From positions 1 to 64,000 of the forward strand of contig JAUNJE010000003.1 of the NCBI GenBank assembly GCA_030533415.1: DNA of 64,000 nucleotides, in the 5' to 3' direction. The position numbers and the translations under genes were made by a program. The stretch is from Eubacteriales bacterium (GTDB lineage Bacteria > Bacillota > Clostridia > Oscillospirales > Oscillospiraceae). Below the pieces are notes generated by a model. That model had not been told where the DNA came from and searched no databases. It saw nothing but the letters and a program-made list of their open reading frames with translations. Below, one piece after another: positions 9,389 to 18,658 of this stretch; position 1 is the stretch's first letter, and every line of letters starts with the position of its first letter.

Positions 9389-10498
9389 ATGAAGTACCTG
9401 TTTATCAACTCTGTGGCCGGTTTCGGCAGCACCGGAAGGATCGCTGCGGAAAAGTGCCGGGAATTGATGGCACAGGGACACGAATGTGTGCTCGCCTTTG
9501 GCCGTGAAAAGGCCGGCTGTGACGATGTCCCAACGGTGCGGATCGGCGGGCCGCTGGATTATAAGGTCCATGGCGCTGTCAGCCGCCTGCTGGACAATTC
9601 CGGCTTTGGCTCCAAGGCCGCGACCCGGCGCTTTTTGGCATGGGTAAGGCAGTACGATCCTGACGTGATTTGGCTGCACAACCTGCACGGCTATTATATT
9701 CATATCGGGGAGCTGTTCCGGTATCTTCGCGGCTGCGGCAAGCGGATTTTTTGGACGCTGCATGACTGCTGGAGCTTTACGGGGCACTGCGCTTACTTTG
9801 ATTTTGCCGGCTGTGGAAAGTGGAAGGACTGCTGCCAGAACTGCCCCCAGAAGGGGAGTTATCCCAAAAGCTGTCTGCTGGACAACAGCCGGAGAAATTT
9901 TGAACAAAAGAAGGCCCTTTTTACGGGCATTCCCGATTTGACCCTGGTGGTCCCTTCCCACTGGCTGGAAAGCCGGGTGAAGGAGAGCTTTTTGAAGGAC
10001 TATTCCGTAGAGGTCATCTACAATACCGTCAACACGGAAATTTTTAAGCCCACCCCCAGCGCGTTTCGCCGGGAGCATGGACTGGAAGGCAGAAAGCTCA
10101 TTCTGGGTGTGGCCAGTGTCTGGGACGCGCGCAAAGGGCTGAGCGACTTCGTGGCGCTTTCCCGGCTGCTGGATGAAAGCTACGGTATCGTGCTGATCGG
10201 GCTGACGCCGGAGCAGATTCGCCTGCTTCCAAAAAATATTTTGGGCTTGCCCCGCACCAACAGTGTGCAGGCCCTGGCCCAGGCCTACAGCGCCGCGGAT
10301 GTGTTTGTCAATCCCAGCGTGGAGGAGACCTTTGGCATGACGGTCATGGAGGCCCTGTGCTGCGGTACGAAGTCCATCGTCTATCAGGGAACGGCCTGTG
10401 AGGAACTGGTCAGCCAGTTCGGCGGCATTGCCGTGCCCAAGGGGGCAGAGCACCTGCGGGATGCCATTGAAACGCTTATGAGGGAGGACAATAGATGA
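9389..10498 (+). CDS. GT4 glycosyltransferase with Cys-rich insert
   Basis: This 369-residue retaining glycosyltransferase has an N-terminal Rossmann domain starting FINSVAGFGSTGR and a Cys-rich loop (HDCWSFTGHC then GCGKWKDCCQNCPQ) typical of colanic-acid-like WcaC relatives. The donor domain carries E-x7-E in VEETFGMTVMEALCCG near 311-326. It lies between capG and the polymerase, has AGGAGG upstream, and overlaps the next start (ATGA). It probably adds an early sugar of the repeat unit; donor and linkage are unknown. Confidence 0.85.
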   Translation: MKYLFINSVAGFGSTGRIAAEKCRELMAQGHECVLAFGREKAGCDDVPTVRIGGPLDYKVHGAVSRLLDNSGFGSKAATRRFLAWVRQYDPDVIWLHNLHGYYIHIGELFRYLRGCGKRIFWTLHDCWSFTGHCAYFDFAGCGKWKDCCQNCPQKGSYPKSCLLDNSRRNFEQKKALFTGIPDLTLVVPSHWLESRVKESFLKDYSVEVIYNTVNTEIFKPTPSAFRREHGLEGRKLILGVASVWDARKGLSDFVALSRLLDESYGIVLIGLTPEQIRLLPKNILGLPRTNSVQALAQAYSAADVFVNPSVEETFGMTVMEALCCGTKSIVYQGTACEELVSQFGGIAVPKGAEHLRDAIETLMREDNR

Positions 10499-11826
10499 AG
10501 TATTACCCTTTTCCCAAAAACACGCTGACAAAGGCTGTGTTTGGCATCTTCCTGTTTGCCATGCTTTTTTTGGCCAGGGATACGCTGGTGACGTCCTCTT
10601 TGCTGGGCTTTAACAGGGCGCAGTTTCTGATGCTGGGGCTTATCTTCCTTGCGGGATTGGTATTTCTTGTGAAAAACCGCCGGAGCTTAAGGGCTATTGT
10701 GCTTGATAAGCGCATGGCGGTGGTCCTTGTATCCACGGTGTTTGTTCTTCTGCCTATGGTATGCAAGCGGGACTGGCAGATGATGTATTTCAGTATTTTG
10801 ATCTGCCTGTATTTTGCGGTGTTTTTGACCTTTTTTATTTCCTACCGGGATGTGGCCAAATACTATGTGGTGATTCTGACAATCTTAGGCGTCTATTCCA
10901 TAGTTGCGATGTGGATTCTGCGCCCTCTGTTGGTAGATACCGGCATTCTGATGCCGCCGGTTTTCCGCAACCAGGTGGATGTGACGTTCTATAACTTCGG
11001 ACTGTCCTTTGTTTCGGAATGGTATGTTAAGACCCGGAATTTCGGCATCTTCCGGGAGCCGGGGGTTTACCAGTATTTTGTGATCCTGGCGCTGTTTCTG
11101 AACAATTATACGGTACAGTGGAAACGGCAGTGGGTGCTGTGGCTGGTCAATTTTGCTTTGGCGGCTACTATGGTGACGACCCTTTCCACGGCTGGGGTCG
11201 GGGCGCTGGCGTTTTTGGCGCTGGTGGTATTCCTTGATAAAAAACTTTATAAAAACAAATGGGCCTGGTTGGCAATTGGAATTATTGCGGTGATTCTGGC
11301 CGCTTTGGTGGCGCATATCGTTGCGGAACAAAGAAGTCTATATTGGGAGCTTTACACCATGGTGCTGGGTAAATTTCAGCCAGGGGAGGACTCGGCGGTG
11401 GAGCGCCTGGATGCGGTCTTTTCAGACTTGGATATTTTCCTGCACCATCCTCTGGCCGGGGCAAAGCTGTCCGATGTGCTTTTTTCCACGGCAAACAATA
11501 CCACCTCCACGCTGATTCTGTATGCCGGATTGGGTATCCTGGGGGGGACGCTGAATGTGGTGGCCTGGATCGCGCTGGTGTGGGAGAAAAAACGGAACAT
11601 TTGGGTCAACCTGGCGTTGCTGGGAATCTTGTTTCTGTCCTTTAACACCCAGAATCTGATCGCAGACGTGTTTTTCTGGCTGTTTCCCATGATGGCGTTG
11701 ACCGAGCGGGGCCTGCCGGTGCTATTTTCTTTGAAAAAAGGAGGAAAATCCAATGGAACGGGAACTTCTGCGGAAAGTGCAGCTGACACAATTGGAGATC
11801 GCCAAAGAGATCAAGCGGGTCTGTGA
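10495..11826 (+). CDS. Wzy-like polysaccharide polymerase
   Basis: This is a polytopic membrane protein of 443 residues with about ten to twelve hydrophobic segments. A large outward loop near 165-200 ends in GIFREPGVYQYF, a segment often seen in Wzy/EpsG-type polymerases of Firmicutes. A second loop lies around 285-340. It would join lipid-linked repeat units after Wzx flipping (flippase at 17125). The soluble C-terminal tail runs through the start of the next gene, giving an unusual 74-base overlap. An O-antigen ligase-like function is the alternative, since these families are hard to separate by eye. Confidence 0.78.
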   Translation: MKYYPFPKNTLTKAVFGIFLFAMLFLARDTLVTSSLLGFNRAQFLMLGLIFLAGLVFLVKNRRSLRAIVLDKRMAVVLVSTVFVLLPMVCKRDWQMMYFSILICLYFAVFLTFFISYRDVAKYYVVILTILGVYSIVAMWILRPLLVDTGILMPPVFRNQVDVTFYNFGLSFVSEWYVKTRNFGIFREPGVYQYFVILALFLNNYTVQWKRQWVLWLVNFALAATMVTTLSTAGVGALAFLALVVFLDKKLYKNKWAWLAIGIIAVILAALVAHIVAEQRSLYWELYTMVLGKFQPGEDSAVERLDAVFSDLDIFLHHPLAGAKLSDVLFSTANNTTSTLILYAGLGILGGTLNVVAWIALVWEKKRNIWVNLALLGILFLSFNTQNLIADVFFWLFPMMALTERGLPVLFSLKKGGKSNGTGTSAESAADTIGDRQRDQAGL

Positions 11827-12595
11827 GGAAAACGGCATCCGCTTTTTCCTGAATGACGGAACCTTCCTGGGGGCGGTGCGCCATGGAGGCTTTATCCCCT
11901 GGGATGATGATATGGATCTGGGGATGCTGCGGGAGGACTATGAAAAATTCTGCCGGATCGCCCCCTCCAAGCTGAAGCCGGAATACTGCCTGCAGACCTG
12001 GTATACGGAGCCGAATTATGGCCTGCCCTTTGGCAAGGTCATGAAGCGCAATACCGTCTATCTGGAAAGCAAGAAGACCCGCCGCCTTCGGGAAAATGGA
12101 TTCTATGTGGATATTTTCCCCTTTGACGATGTCCCCGAGGAGCCGGAGCGGCGGGCGGAGCTTGCCGGGAAGCTGCTGGAGCTTTACCGGGTAAAGCTGA
12201 TGAAATCCGGCTATAGGCCTTGGATGGAGAACGACAAAATGCTTTGGAAGAAGCGGATCGGTTATCTGTATTACCAGATGAAGGCCCTGTTCGCCGGACA
12301 GCAGGAGCTGGCCAGCGCCTATGACGCCCTGGCCCGTTCCGTGGGGAAGGGCAAAACGGTGTGCGAGCAGTGTGCCATGGCGGTGCCCATGTATTTCGAC
12401 AGGGCCTGGTGTGAGGAGCTGGCGGAATATTCCTTCGAAGGCGTTTCCTTCCCCGGACCCAAGGAATATGATCAGTTTTTGACTGCCATGTATGGCGATT
12501 ATATGCAGCTTCCGCCGGAAGAGGAGCGGGAAAACCGCCACCAGATTGTGCAGATCGATTTTGGAGAAGCCGGGCAGGAGGGGACGAAGCCATGA
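11753..12595 (+). CDS. LicD-family phosphotransferase
   Basis: This 280-residue LicD/FKTN-type nucleotidyltransferase-fold protein moves a phosphorylated alcohol or sugar (phosphocholine in LicD, ribitol-phosphate in fukutin) onto a glycan. The signature FFLNDGTFLGAVRHGG at about residues 30-45 is followed by IPWDDDMDLGM, the Asp cluster of the active site. The start at 11753 follows AAAGGAGG and lies inside the end of the polymerase gene. The stop overlaps the next start. No choline kinase or cytidylyltransferase (licA or licC) is present in the window, so the group transferred is unknown. Confidence 0.88.
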   Translation: MERELLRKVQLTQLEIAKEIKRVCEENGIRFFLNDGTFLGAVRHGGFIPWDDDMDLGMLREDYEKFCRIAPSKLKPEYCLQTWYTEPNYGLPFGKVMKRNTVYLESKKTRRLRENGFYVDIFPFDDVPEEPERRAELAGKLLELYRVKLMKSGYRPWMENDKMLWKKRIGYLYYQMKALFAGQQELASAYDALARSVGKGKTVCEQCAMAVPMYFDRAWCEELAEYSFEGVSFPGPKEYDQFLTAMYGDYMQLPPEEERENRHQIVQIDFGEAGQEGTKP

Positions 12596-13692
12596 AGCGG
12601 GTGTTGTTCCTGACCAATTATGCCTCTCCCTACCGGGTCCATTTTTTTGACGAGCTTGGGAAGGTGCTGGACGTAACGGTGCTCTATTCCGAGCAGGCGG
12701 CAGACAATACACATCGGGACAGCCAATGGTTTGAAGAGGGGGAGGGCGGTTTTTCCGCGGTTCAGCTGACGAAATCCGCTTCTTACCGGGAGGAAAATCT
12801 TTGCTGGGATGTGCTCCCCTGGCTGAAAAAGCCCTTTGACGCCATTGTCATTTGCGGCTATTCCTCTCCCACAGCGATACTTGCCATGGCCTATCTGCGC
12901 CTGCACAGGATCCCCTTTTATATGGAAGTGGACGGGGGCCTGATCCGGGAGGACTCCCCGGCAAAGTACCGGTTCAAAAAACTGCTGGTAGGCTCCGCGA
13001 CCCGGTGGCTCAGCAGCGGCGGCCATACGACGGAGTATCTTATGCACTATGGCGCGAAACGGGAAGCGGTTCAGACCTATCCGTTTACCTCCCTGTGGGA
13101 GCGGGATATTCTGCCCCGGCAGCTTTCCGTGGAGGATAAGCAGGAGCTTCGCCGGAAACTCGGCATGATGGAAAGCAAGATCGTGCTGTACGTGGGCAGG
13201 TTCACCAGGGCCAAGGGAATGGATGACCTGCTGGAAGCGGCGCCTATGCTGGAGCGGGATGCCGGCGTGTACTTTATCGGCGGGGAACCGTCCGGCGGGC
13301 ACCTGGCGTTTTGTGATAACAATGGGCTTTCCAATGTCCATTTTGTGGGTTTTCAGAAAAAGGAGCAGCTGGCGGAGTATTATATGGCGGCGGATGTGCT
13401 GGTACTGCCAACCAAAAGCGACGTCTGGGGCCTTGTCATCAACGAAGCCATGGCCTGCGGCCTTCCGGTCATTACTACGGACCGGTGCGTTGCGGGGCTG
13501 GAGCTGATTCAAAACGGCGTCAACGGATATCTTGTGCCGGTGGACGACAAGGAAGCCCTGGCGGAGAAGATCTGCGCCGTCCTGGCGGGGGACTACCGGC
13601 GGATGGGCGCGGCGGCTCTGGAAACCATCCGCCCCTATACCCTTGAAAACATGGCCAAGGCCCATGTGGAAATTTTTGAAAGCGGGAGATAA
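12592..13692 (+). CDS. GT4 glycosyltransferase
   Basis: This 366-residue two-domain retaining glycosyltransferase begins VLFLTNYASPYRVHF. The second domain opens with LYVGRFTRAKGMDDL near 197-211 and has the E-x7-E region VWGLVINEAMACGLPVI near 280-296. It is translationally coupled to licD by ATGA overlap. It probably uses a UDP- or GDP-sugar to extend the repeat unit on the cytoplasmic face; specificity cannot be read. Confidence 0.85.
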   Translation: MKRVLFLTNYASPYRVHFFDELGKVLDVTVLYSEQAADNTHRDSQWFEEGEGGFSAVQLTKSASYREENLCWDVLPWLKKPFDAIVICGYSSPTAILAMAYLRLHRIPFYMEVDGGLIREDSPAKYRFKKLLVGSATRWLSSGGHTTEYLMHYGAKREAVQTYPFTSLWERDILPRQLSVEDKQELRRKLGMMESKIVLYVGRFTRAKGMDDLLEAAPMLERDAGVYFIGGEPSGGHLAFCDNNGLSNVHFVGFQKKEQLAEYYMAADVLVLPTKSDVWGLVINEAMACGLPVITTDRCVAGLELIQNGVNGYLVPVDDKEALAEKICAVLAGDYRRMGAAALETIRPYTLENMAKAHVEIFESGR

Positions 13693-13695
13693 TCC

Positions 13696-14865
13696 ATGCA
13701 CATTATTTACGCGGTGACGACCTGCTCGGACCGGGTTTACCAGCGGCTGTTTTCCCGGATCGGGGTAAAGCCCGCCTTCCAGTCCCAGAAATACCACCGG
13801 CTGCTGATTGAAGGCCTTGCCGCCCATGCGGAGGTGGATGTAGTGGCGAATCCTCCGGTGAACAGGTCGGTTTTGGACAAGGCGGTCCTCCGGCTGCCCC
13901 GGGAAACCGAGGGCGGCGCCTGCTACCGCTATATTCCCGCCATCCGCAATCCGGCGCTGAAGGCGGCCTGTGTGGGGCTGGGAACGTTTTTCAAAACCGC
14001 GTTCCTTGCGAAAAAGGATTCGGCGGTGATCGTGGACTGCCTGAACCGGACGGCGGCGCTGGCTGCTCTGTTGGCGGCGCGGCTGCGGGGGCGTCCGTGT
14101 ATCGGCATCGTAACGGACCTTCCGGACATGCTGGGCGGCGGCTCGTTTTCCAAAGGATTGGCAAATTTTGTCATCCGGCACTGTACGGGCTATGTCCTGC
14201 TGACGGAGGCGATGAACGGGTACTTAAATAAGGAAGGAAAGCCCTATGTGATTTTAGAAGGCCATTCCGATATCACCATGGAGAAGAAAATCCCGTCCCT
14301 GGGCAAAAAGCTTTCCCCCAGGGTGTGCCTTTATGCAGGCGGCGTCAGCAAGCAGTATGGCCTTCAGAATCTGGTGGAGGGCTTTCAAAAAGCCGCACTG
14401 GAGAACGCGCAGCTGCATATCTACGGCCCCGGGGATTACGTGGAGGAGCTGAAAGCAATTGCGCGGGAGGACCCCCGGGTGTATTACGGCGGGATGCTCC
14501 TAAGCGCAGAGGTCGTGGAAAAAGAGATGGAAGCAACCCTGCTGGTCAATCCCCGGCCCACGGGAGAAAGCTTCGTGAAGTATTCCTTCCCCTCCAAAAC
14601 CATGGAGTACATGTCCACTGGCACGCCGGTGCTGACCACTGTGCTGCCTGGGATGCCGAAGGAATATCATTCCTATGTATATTTGCTGGAGGAGGAAACG
14701 GCTGACGGTATCGCGGACAAGCTGCGGCAGGTGCTGGCGCAGTCCGACGAGGCGCTGTTTCAGAAGGGCATGGAGGCCAGGAAATTTATTTTAGAGCGCA
14801 AGAACAATGTGCTTCAGGCGAAGAAAATTCTGCAAATGCTGGAAAATATGAAAAAAGGGAAGTGA
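13696..14865 (+). CDS. GT4-like glycosyltransferase
   Basis: This 389-residue protein has a GT-B layout: an N-terminal half with SQKYHRLLIEGL near 32-43 and a C-terminal donor domain with LYAGGVSKQYGLQNLV near 214-229 and the acidic region PTGESFVKYSFPSKTMEY near 286-303. It starts 3 bp after the previous stop, with a GGGAGA ribosome site. It is more divergent from textbook GT4 enzymes than its neighbours, so the family call is somewhat weaker. It is part of the first transcription unit of the locus. Confidence 0.78.
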   Translation: MHIIYAVTTCSDRVYQRLFSRIGVKPAFQSQKYHRLLIEGLAAHAEVDVVANPPVNRSVLDKAVLRLPRETEGGACYRYIPAIRNPALKAACVGLGTFFKTAFLAKKDSAVIVDCLNRTAALAALLAARLRGRPCIGIVTDLPDMLGGGSFSKGLANFVIRHCTGYVLLTEAMNGYLNKEGKPYVILEGHSDITMEKKIPSLGKKLSPRVCLYAGGVSKQYGLQNLVEGFQKAALENAQLHIYGPGDYVEELKAIAREDPRVYYGGMLLSAEVVEKEMEATLLVNPRPTGESFVKYSFPSKTMEYMSTGTPVLTTVLPGMPKEYHSYVYLLEEETADGIADKLRQVLAQSDEALFQKGMEARKFILERKNNVLQAKKILQMLENMKKGK

Positions 14866-14869
14866 AAAA

Positions 14870-16108
14870 ATGCGGCTGCTGTGGCTGTGCAATATGGTTC
14901 CCGGAAAGATAAAGGAAAAGCTTAGCGCAGAGGCCGCCAGCGGCGGCCTGTGGGTGGATCACGTCCTCAGCGGCCTCCGGCGGCAGGGACTTACCATCCA
15001 TGTCCTGTGTCCCGGCGATGGAGCCAGGGGAGCGCTGGATGAGCGGTGCAGCTATACCACCTTCCGGGAGGGACTTCCCTATGTCTATCTGCCTGAGTTG
15101 GAAAGGGACTTTGAAGCGGAACTGAAAAAATTCCGGCCGGATGTGATCCACATTTGGGGCACGGAGTATGGTCATACCCTTGCCATGGTCAATGCGGCGG
15201 AAACCCTGGGCTTGCTGGGACAAACCGTGATTAGCATTCAGGGACTGTGCTCCGTCTACGCGGGGCATTACGCGGAAGGCGTTCCCTACCGGGTACAGCG
15301 GGAATTTACCTTCCGGGACGCTGTCCGGCAGGACAACATCCTGCAGCAGCAAACAAAATTTGCCCGGCGGGGAGAATTGGAGATCGCCGCGCTGAAAAAG
15401 GTCCGCCATGTGATTGGAAGGACCGACTGGGATGAGGCCTGCACCGGACGGATCAGCCCTGGGGCAAGGTACCACTTCTGCAATGAGACCCTGCGGGAGC
15501 CGTTTTATGCAGGACAGTGGCAGTATGCCGGTTGCAGAAAACACCGGATTTTCGCGTCCAGCTGTGTCTACCCTGTGAAGGGCTTCCATTATCTTCTGGA
15601 AGCCTTTGCCGAGGTAACGAAGGACTATCCCGGCGCCACATTGGCGGTGCCCGGGAAAAGTTTTCTGACGGCGGATAAGCTGCGCAGAACCAGCTACCAG
15701 AAATATCTGGCCGCATTGGCCCGGAAATATGGGGTGGCGGATAAAATCGAGTTTTTGGGGAGCCTGAGCGCGGCGCAGATGAAGGAAGCGTTTTTGGAGG
15801 CCAACGTCTTTGTCCTGCCATCCACCATCGAAAATTCGCCCAATTCCCTGGGGGAAGCCATGCTGCTGGGGGTGCCCTGTGTAGCCAGTGACGTAGGCGG
15901 CGTGGCAAATCTGATGACCCATAACCGTGAGGGCTATCTTTACCAGTCCTCCGCGCCCTATATGCTGGCCTACTATCTCAAGCGTGTCTTTGCCATGGGA
16001 GACGGGGCGAAGGCGCTGGGGGCGTCAGCCAAAGCCCACGCTGCGGTTACCCACGACCCGGAAAAAAATCTGCGGGAATTGATTGCCATTTACCACGATC
16101 TTGCGTAG
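14870..16108 (+). CDS. GT4 glycosyltransferase
   Basis: This 412-residue retaining glycosyltransferase has SGGLWVDHVLSGLRRQG near 24-40 as its acceptor-side N-terminus, the donor-domain entry SSCVYPVKGFHYLL near 227-240, and the E-x7-E segment TIENSPNSLGEAMLLG near 322-337. It follows the previous stop by 4 bp with AAAGGGAAG upstream. It belongs to the run of transferases before the flippase; the sugar is unknown. Confidence 0.85.
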   Translation: MRLLWLCNMVPGKIKEKLSAEAASGGLWVDHVLSGLRRQGLTIHVLCPGDGARGALDERCSYTTFREGLPYVYLPELERDFEAELKKFRPDVIHIWGTEYGHTLAMVNAAETLGLLGQTVISIQGLCSVYAGHYAEGVPYRVQREFTFRDAVRQDNILQQQTKFARRGELEIAALKKVRHVIGRTDWDEACTGRISPGARYHFCNETLREPFYAGQWQYAGCRKHRIFASSCVYPVKGFHYLLEAFAEVTKDYPGATLAVPGKSFLTADKLRRTSYQKYLAALARKYGVADKIEFLGSLSAAQMKEAFLEANVFVLPSTIENSPNSLGEAMLLGVPCVASDVGGVANLMTHNREGYLYQSSAPYMLAYYLKRVFAMGDGAKALGASAKAHAAVTHDPEKNLRELIAIYHDLA

Positions 16109-16119
16109 GAGGGAACACC

Positions 16120-17106
16120 ATGGAACAGCCGGTTTTGCTCAGTGTCATTGTACCGGTATATAATGTGGAGGCATACCTGCCCCGGTGTGTGGATTCCATC
16201 CTGGCGCAGACCTATGAAAACCTGGAGGTCATTTTGGTGGATGACGGCAGTAAGGACGGTTCCGGGGAAATTTGCGATGACTATGGGGCCAGGGATTCCC
16301 GCATCAAGGTCATTCACAAGGAAAACGGCGGCCTGAGCAGCGCGCGCAACGCTGGGTTGGACATTGCCCAAGGGGAATATGTGGCCTTTGTGGACAGCGA
16401 CGATTGGCTTGAGCCGGAGGCCTACGGATGGATGATGGGGCTGGCCCAAAGGTATGGTGTGAAGCTGGTCTGCGGGGGCCGGTACGATGTGGACGGAAAA
16501 ACCGGACAGCGGCAGCTTGGGCTGTGCCCCCAGAAAGAGGAACTTATTTCTGCGGAGGAAATGGCCGGCAGAATTTTCCTGTGGGACGGCTGCGATTCCA
16601 GTGCCTGCGACAAGCTGTATCACCGCTCCCTGTTCCGGGAAATGCGCTATCCGGAGGGGAAGGTTTGCGAGGATGTTCCCGTAACGTACCGGATCGTGCT
16701 TCAGGCGGAGCGGGCGGCTATGTGCGACAGGCCGCTCTACAATTATTTTCACCGTCCGGACAGCATTACCACTGCGGCGGTTTCGGAGAATACCTTCCAC
16801 TTTTCCCAGCATACCGCCAAGATTTATCCCTATATCCGGGACAATTATCCGAAAATTGAAGCCCAAGCCCGGTATTTTCGAGTGCGCTCCCTGGCCCATA
16901 TTCTGCTTTTGCTGGATCAGGGGACGGAAGAACTGAGAAGCCGTTTTTTCGACCAGTACAAGTCCTCCCGAACGGCGCTGCGGGAACACACCTTGTTTAT
17001 CCTGCGCAGCCCCTATTTTGGCGGGAGGGAACGTGTGCGCAGCCTGCTGCTGATTTTGGGCCTGTACCGCCCGCTGTGGCGCCTTTCTCACAGGCCGGAA
17101 ACCTAA
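16120..17106 (+). CDS. GT2 glycosyltransferase
   Basis: This is a 328-residue GT-A inverting glycosyltransferase. LSVIVPVYNVEAYL at residues 7-20 starts the nucleotide-binding domain, LVDDGS lies near 41-46, and the metal-binding motif VDSDDW near 91-96. The C-terminal 120 residues are alpha-helical, as in CpsJ/EpsJ-type enzymes. The start at 16120 follows AGGAGGG. It is the only GT2 enzyme in the first half of the locus; seven relatives occur downstream. Confidence 0.87.
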   Translation: MEQPVLLSVIVPVYNVEAYLPRCVDSILAQTYENLEVILVDDGSKDGSGEICDDYGARDSRIKVIHKENGGLSSARNAGLDIAQGEYVAFVDSDDWLEPEAYGWMMGLAQRYGVKLVCGGRYDVDGKTGQRQLGLCPQKEELISAEEMAGRIFLWDGCDSSACDKLYHRSLFREMRYPEGKVCEDVPVTYRIVLQAERAAMCDRPLYNYFHRPDSITTAAVSENTFHFSQHTAKIYPYIRDNYPKIEAQARYFRVRSLAHILLLLDQGTEELRSRFFDQYKSSRTALREHTLFILRSPYFGGRERVRSLLLILGLYRPLWRLSHRPET

Positions 17107-17124
17107 ACGGAGACGAAACAAGCC

Positions 17125-18513
17125 ATGAAAAAACAAAACCGAGTTGCTTTTTTTAATATTCTGAGCACCCTGCTGCTGCGCGGTATTTCCATCTTTACGG
17201 CGCCGCTGTTCACCCGGCTGCTGGGGAACAGCGGCTATGGTGTGACCCAGATTTACAACACCTGGGTAGCGGTCCTGGCCATTGTCTTTACCATGCAGAC
17301 CCAGGGAACCCTGGTCAACGCCCGGATCGAATATCCGGAGGAGGATCAGAATAAGTACCAGTCCTCGGTGATGAGCCTGTCGCTGCTGGTATTTTTGGTA
17401 TGCAGCGGACTGGTGCTCTGTTTCCTGAACCCGGTTTCCAGTGCCTTGAAGCTGGACCGGCTGCTGGTCATCCTGATGCTGGTTCAGGCCTTCGGCACCT
17501 TCTGCGTCAATTTCCTGAATATGAAATTCGTCTACGAATTCAAGGCGGGACGAAATATGGTCATGTCCCTGGTGGTGACGCTGACGACCCTGGCGCTTTC
17601 GCTGCTGCTGATTTTTCAGCTGCCCCAGCAGGAGCGGTATTATGGCAGGATCGTCGCCATTGCGGCCACCTATGGCATTATCGGCATCCCGGCTTGTATC
17701 TTGATTTTGGCCAAGGGAAAAACCTTTTTCCGTAAGGAATACTGGACATTTTGTCTGACCCTTGCGCTCCCGGTAGTGTTTTACAACCTGTCCGACCTGA
17801 TTTTGGGACAAAGCGACAAGGTAATGCTGCAGCATATGCTGGATGTGGCCCGTGTGGGGAACTACACTGCCGCGCTGAACCTGGCCGGTGTGATGTCCGC
17901 CATTTCCTCTGCGCTGAACAACTCCTGGTGCCCCTTCTTCTTCGAGGATATGCGCCTGGGCGAAACGGAAAAGGTGCGGGAAAAAGCGGTGAATTTTCTG
18001 GAGCTGTTCACCGTCCTTTCCGTGGGCTTCATTTTGTTGGCAACGGAGGTTTACCATATTTATGTGAAGAAGGAATTCTGGGAAAGCACCATGCTGATTC
18101 CGGTGTTTGTATCCAGCTATTTTTTGAATTTCCTGTGCACCTTCCCGGTCAACTATGAATATTACCGCAAGCAGACGAAGGCGGTGGCGGTGGTCACCAT
18201 CACTTCGTCGCTGGTCAATTTTGCGCTGAACTACATTTTGATCAAACGGCTGGGCATGGCCGGGGCCGCTGTGGCCACGATGCTCTCCCACCTTCTGCAG
18301 CTGGGAATGCACTATGTCTATACCCGTTATTTTCTGGGAAAAGGGGAATATCCCTTCGGTATCCGCCTGTGGGGGAAATACGCGGCTTTGTATTTGGCGG
18401 CGGTGGCGTTGGTCTTCCTGACCAGCGGCGCCTGGGTGCTGCGCTGGGGGATTGGCGCGGCCATTGGCCTGTGGGAGCTGCTGCGGATCAAAAAACGAAG
18501 GGTATTGATATGA
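17125..18513 (+). CDS. Wzx-type polysaccharide flippase
   Basis: This 462-residue MOP-superfamily membrane protein has about twelve to fourteen hydrophobic helices and begins with NRVAFFNILSTLLLRGISI, typical of oligosaccharide flippases of Gram-positive capsule loci. It would move undecaprenyl-PP-linked repeat units across the membrane for the Wzy-like polymerase at 10495. Long basic loops (such as FRKEYWTF near 204) alternate with membrane segments. It is the last gene before the internal hairpin and promoter at 18517-18586, so it probably ends the first transcription unit. Confidence 0.88.
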   Translation: MKKQNRVAFFNILSTLLLRGISIFTAPLFTRLLGNSGYGVTQIYNTWVAVLAIVFTMQTQGTLVNARIEYPEEDQNKYQSSVMSLSLLVFLVCSGLVLCFLNPVSSALKLDRLLVILMLVQAFGTFCVNFLNMKFVYEFKAGRNMVMSLVVTLTTLALSLLLIFQLPQQERYYGRIVAIAATYGIIGIPACILILAKGKTFFRKEYWTFCLTLALPVVFYNLSDLILGQSDKVMLQHMLDVARVGNYTAALNLAGVMSAISSALNNSWCPFFFEDMRLGETEKVREKAVNFLELFTVLSVGFILLATEVYHIYVKKEFWESTMLIPVFVSSYFLNFLCTFPVNYEYYRKQTKAVAVVTITSSLVNFALNYILIKRLGMAGAAVATMLSHLLQLGMHYVYTRYFLGKGEYPFGIRLWGKYAALYLAAVALVFLTSGAWVLRWGIGAAIGLWELLRIKKRRVLI

Positions 18514-18516
18514 GCG

Positions 18517-18547
18517 AAAGAGGCCGGGTAAATTGCCTGACCTCTTT
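18517..18547 (+). terminator. Weak hairpin after the flippase gene
   Basis: AAAGAGG (18517-18523) pairs with CCTCTTT (18541-18547), with extra GC pairing possible inside the loop, followed by a short T-rich stretch. It is weaker than the other terminators listed and may only attenuate. Confidence 0.45.
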
Positions 18548-18557
18548 GTTATTAGGG

Positions 18558-18586
18558 TTGAAATCAAAGCGGGAATGGTGTATAAT
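18558..18586 (+). promoter_or_regulatory. Internal promoter of the polysaccharide locus
   Basis: TTGAAA (18558-18563) and a perfect TATAAT (18581-18586) are 17 bp apart in a 145-bp non-coding gap, about 75 bp before the next start codon. It would drive the second half of the locus independently of the promoter at 1126. Confidence 0.78.
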
Positions 18587-18658
18587 ATCGTTGAATTCGT
18601 GTCCCCTCCTGTGGGACATCTCCGGTGAACGGCATGTTTGCAAAGAGGTAGAGCGGCT

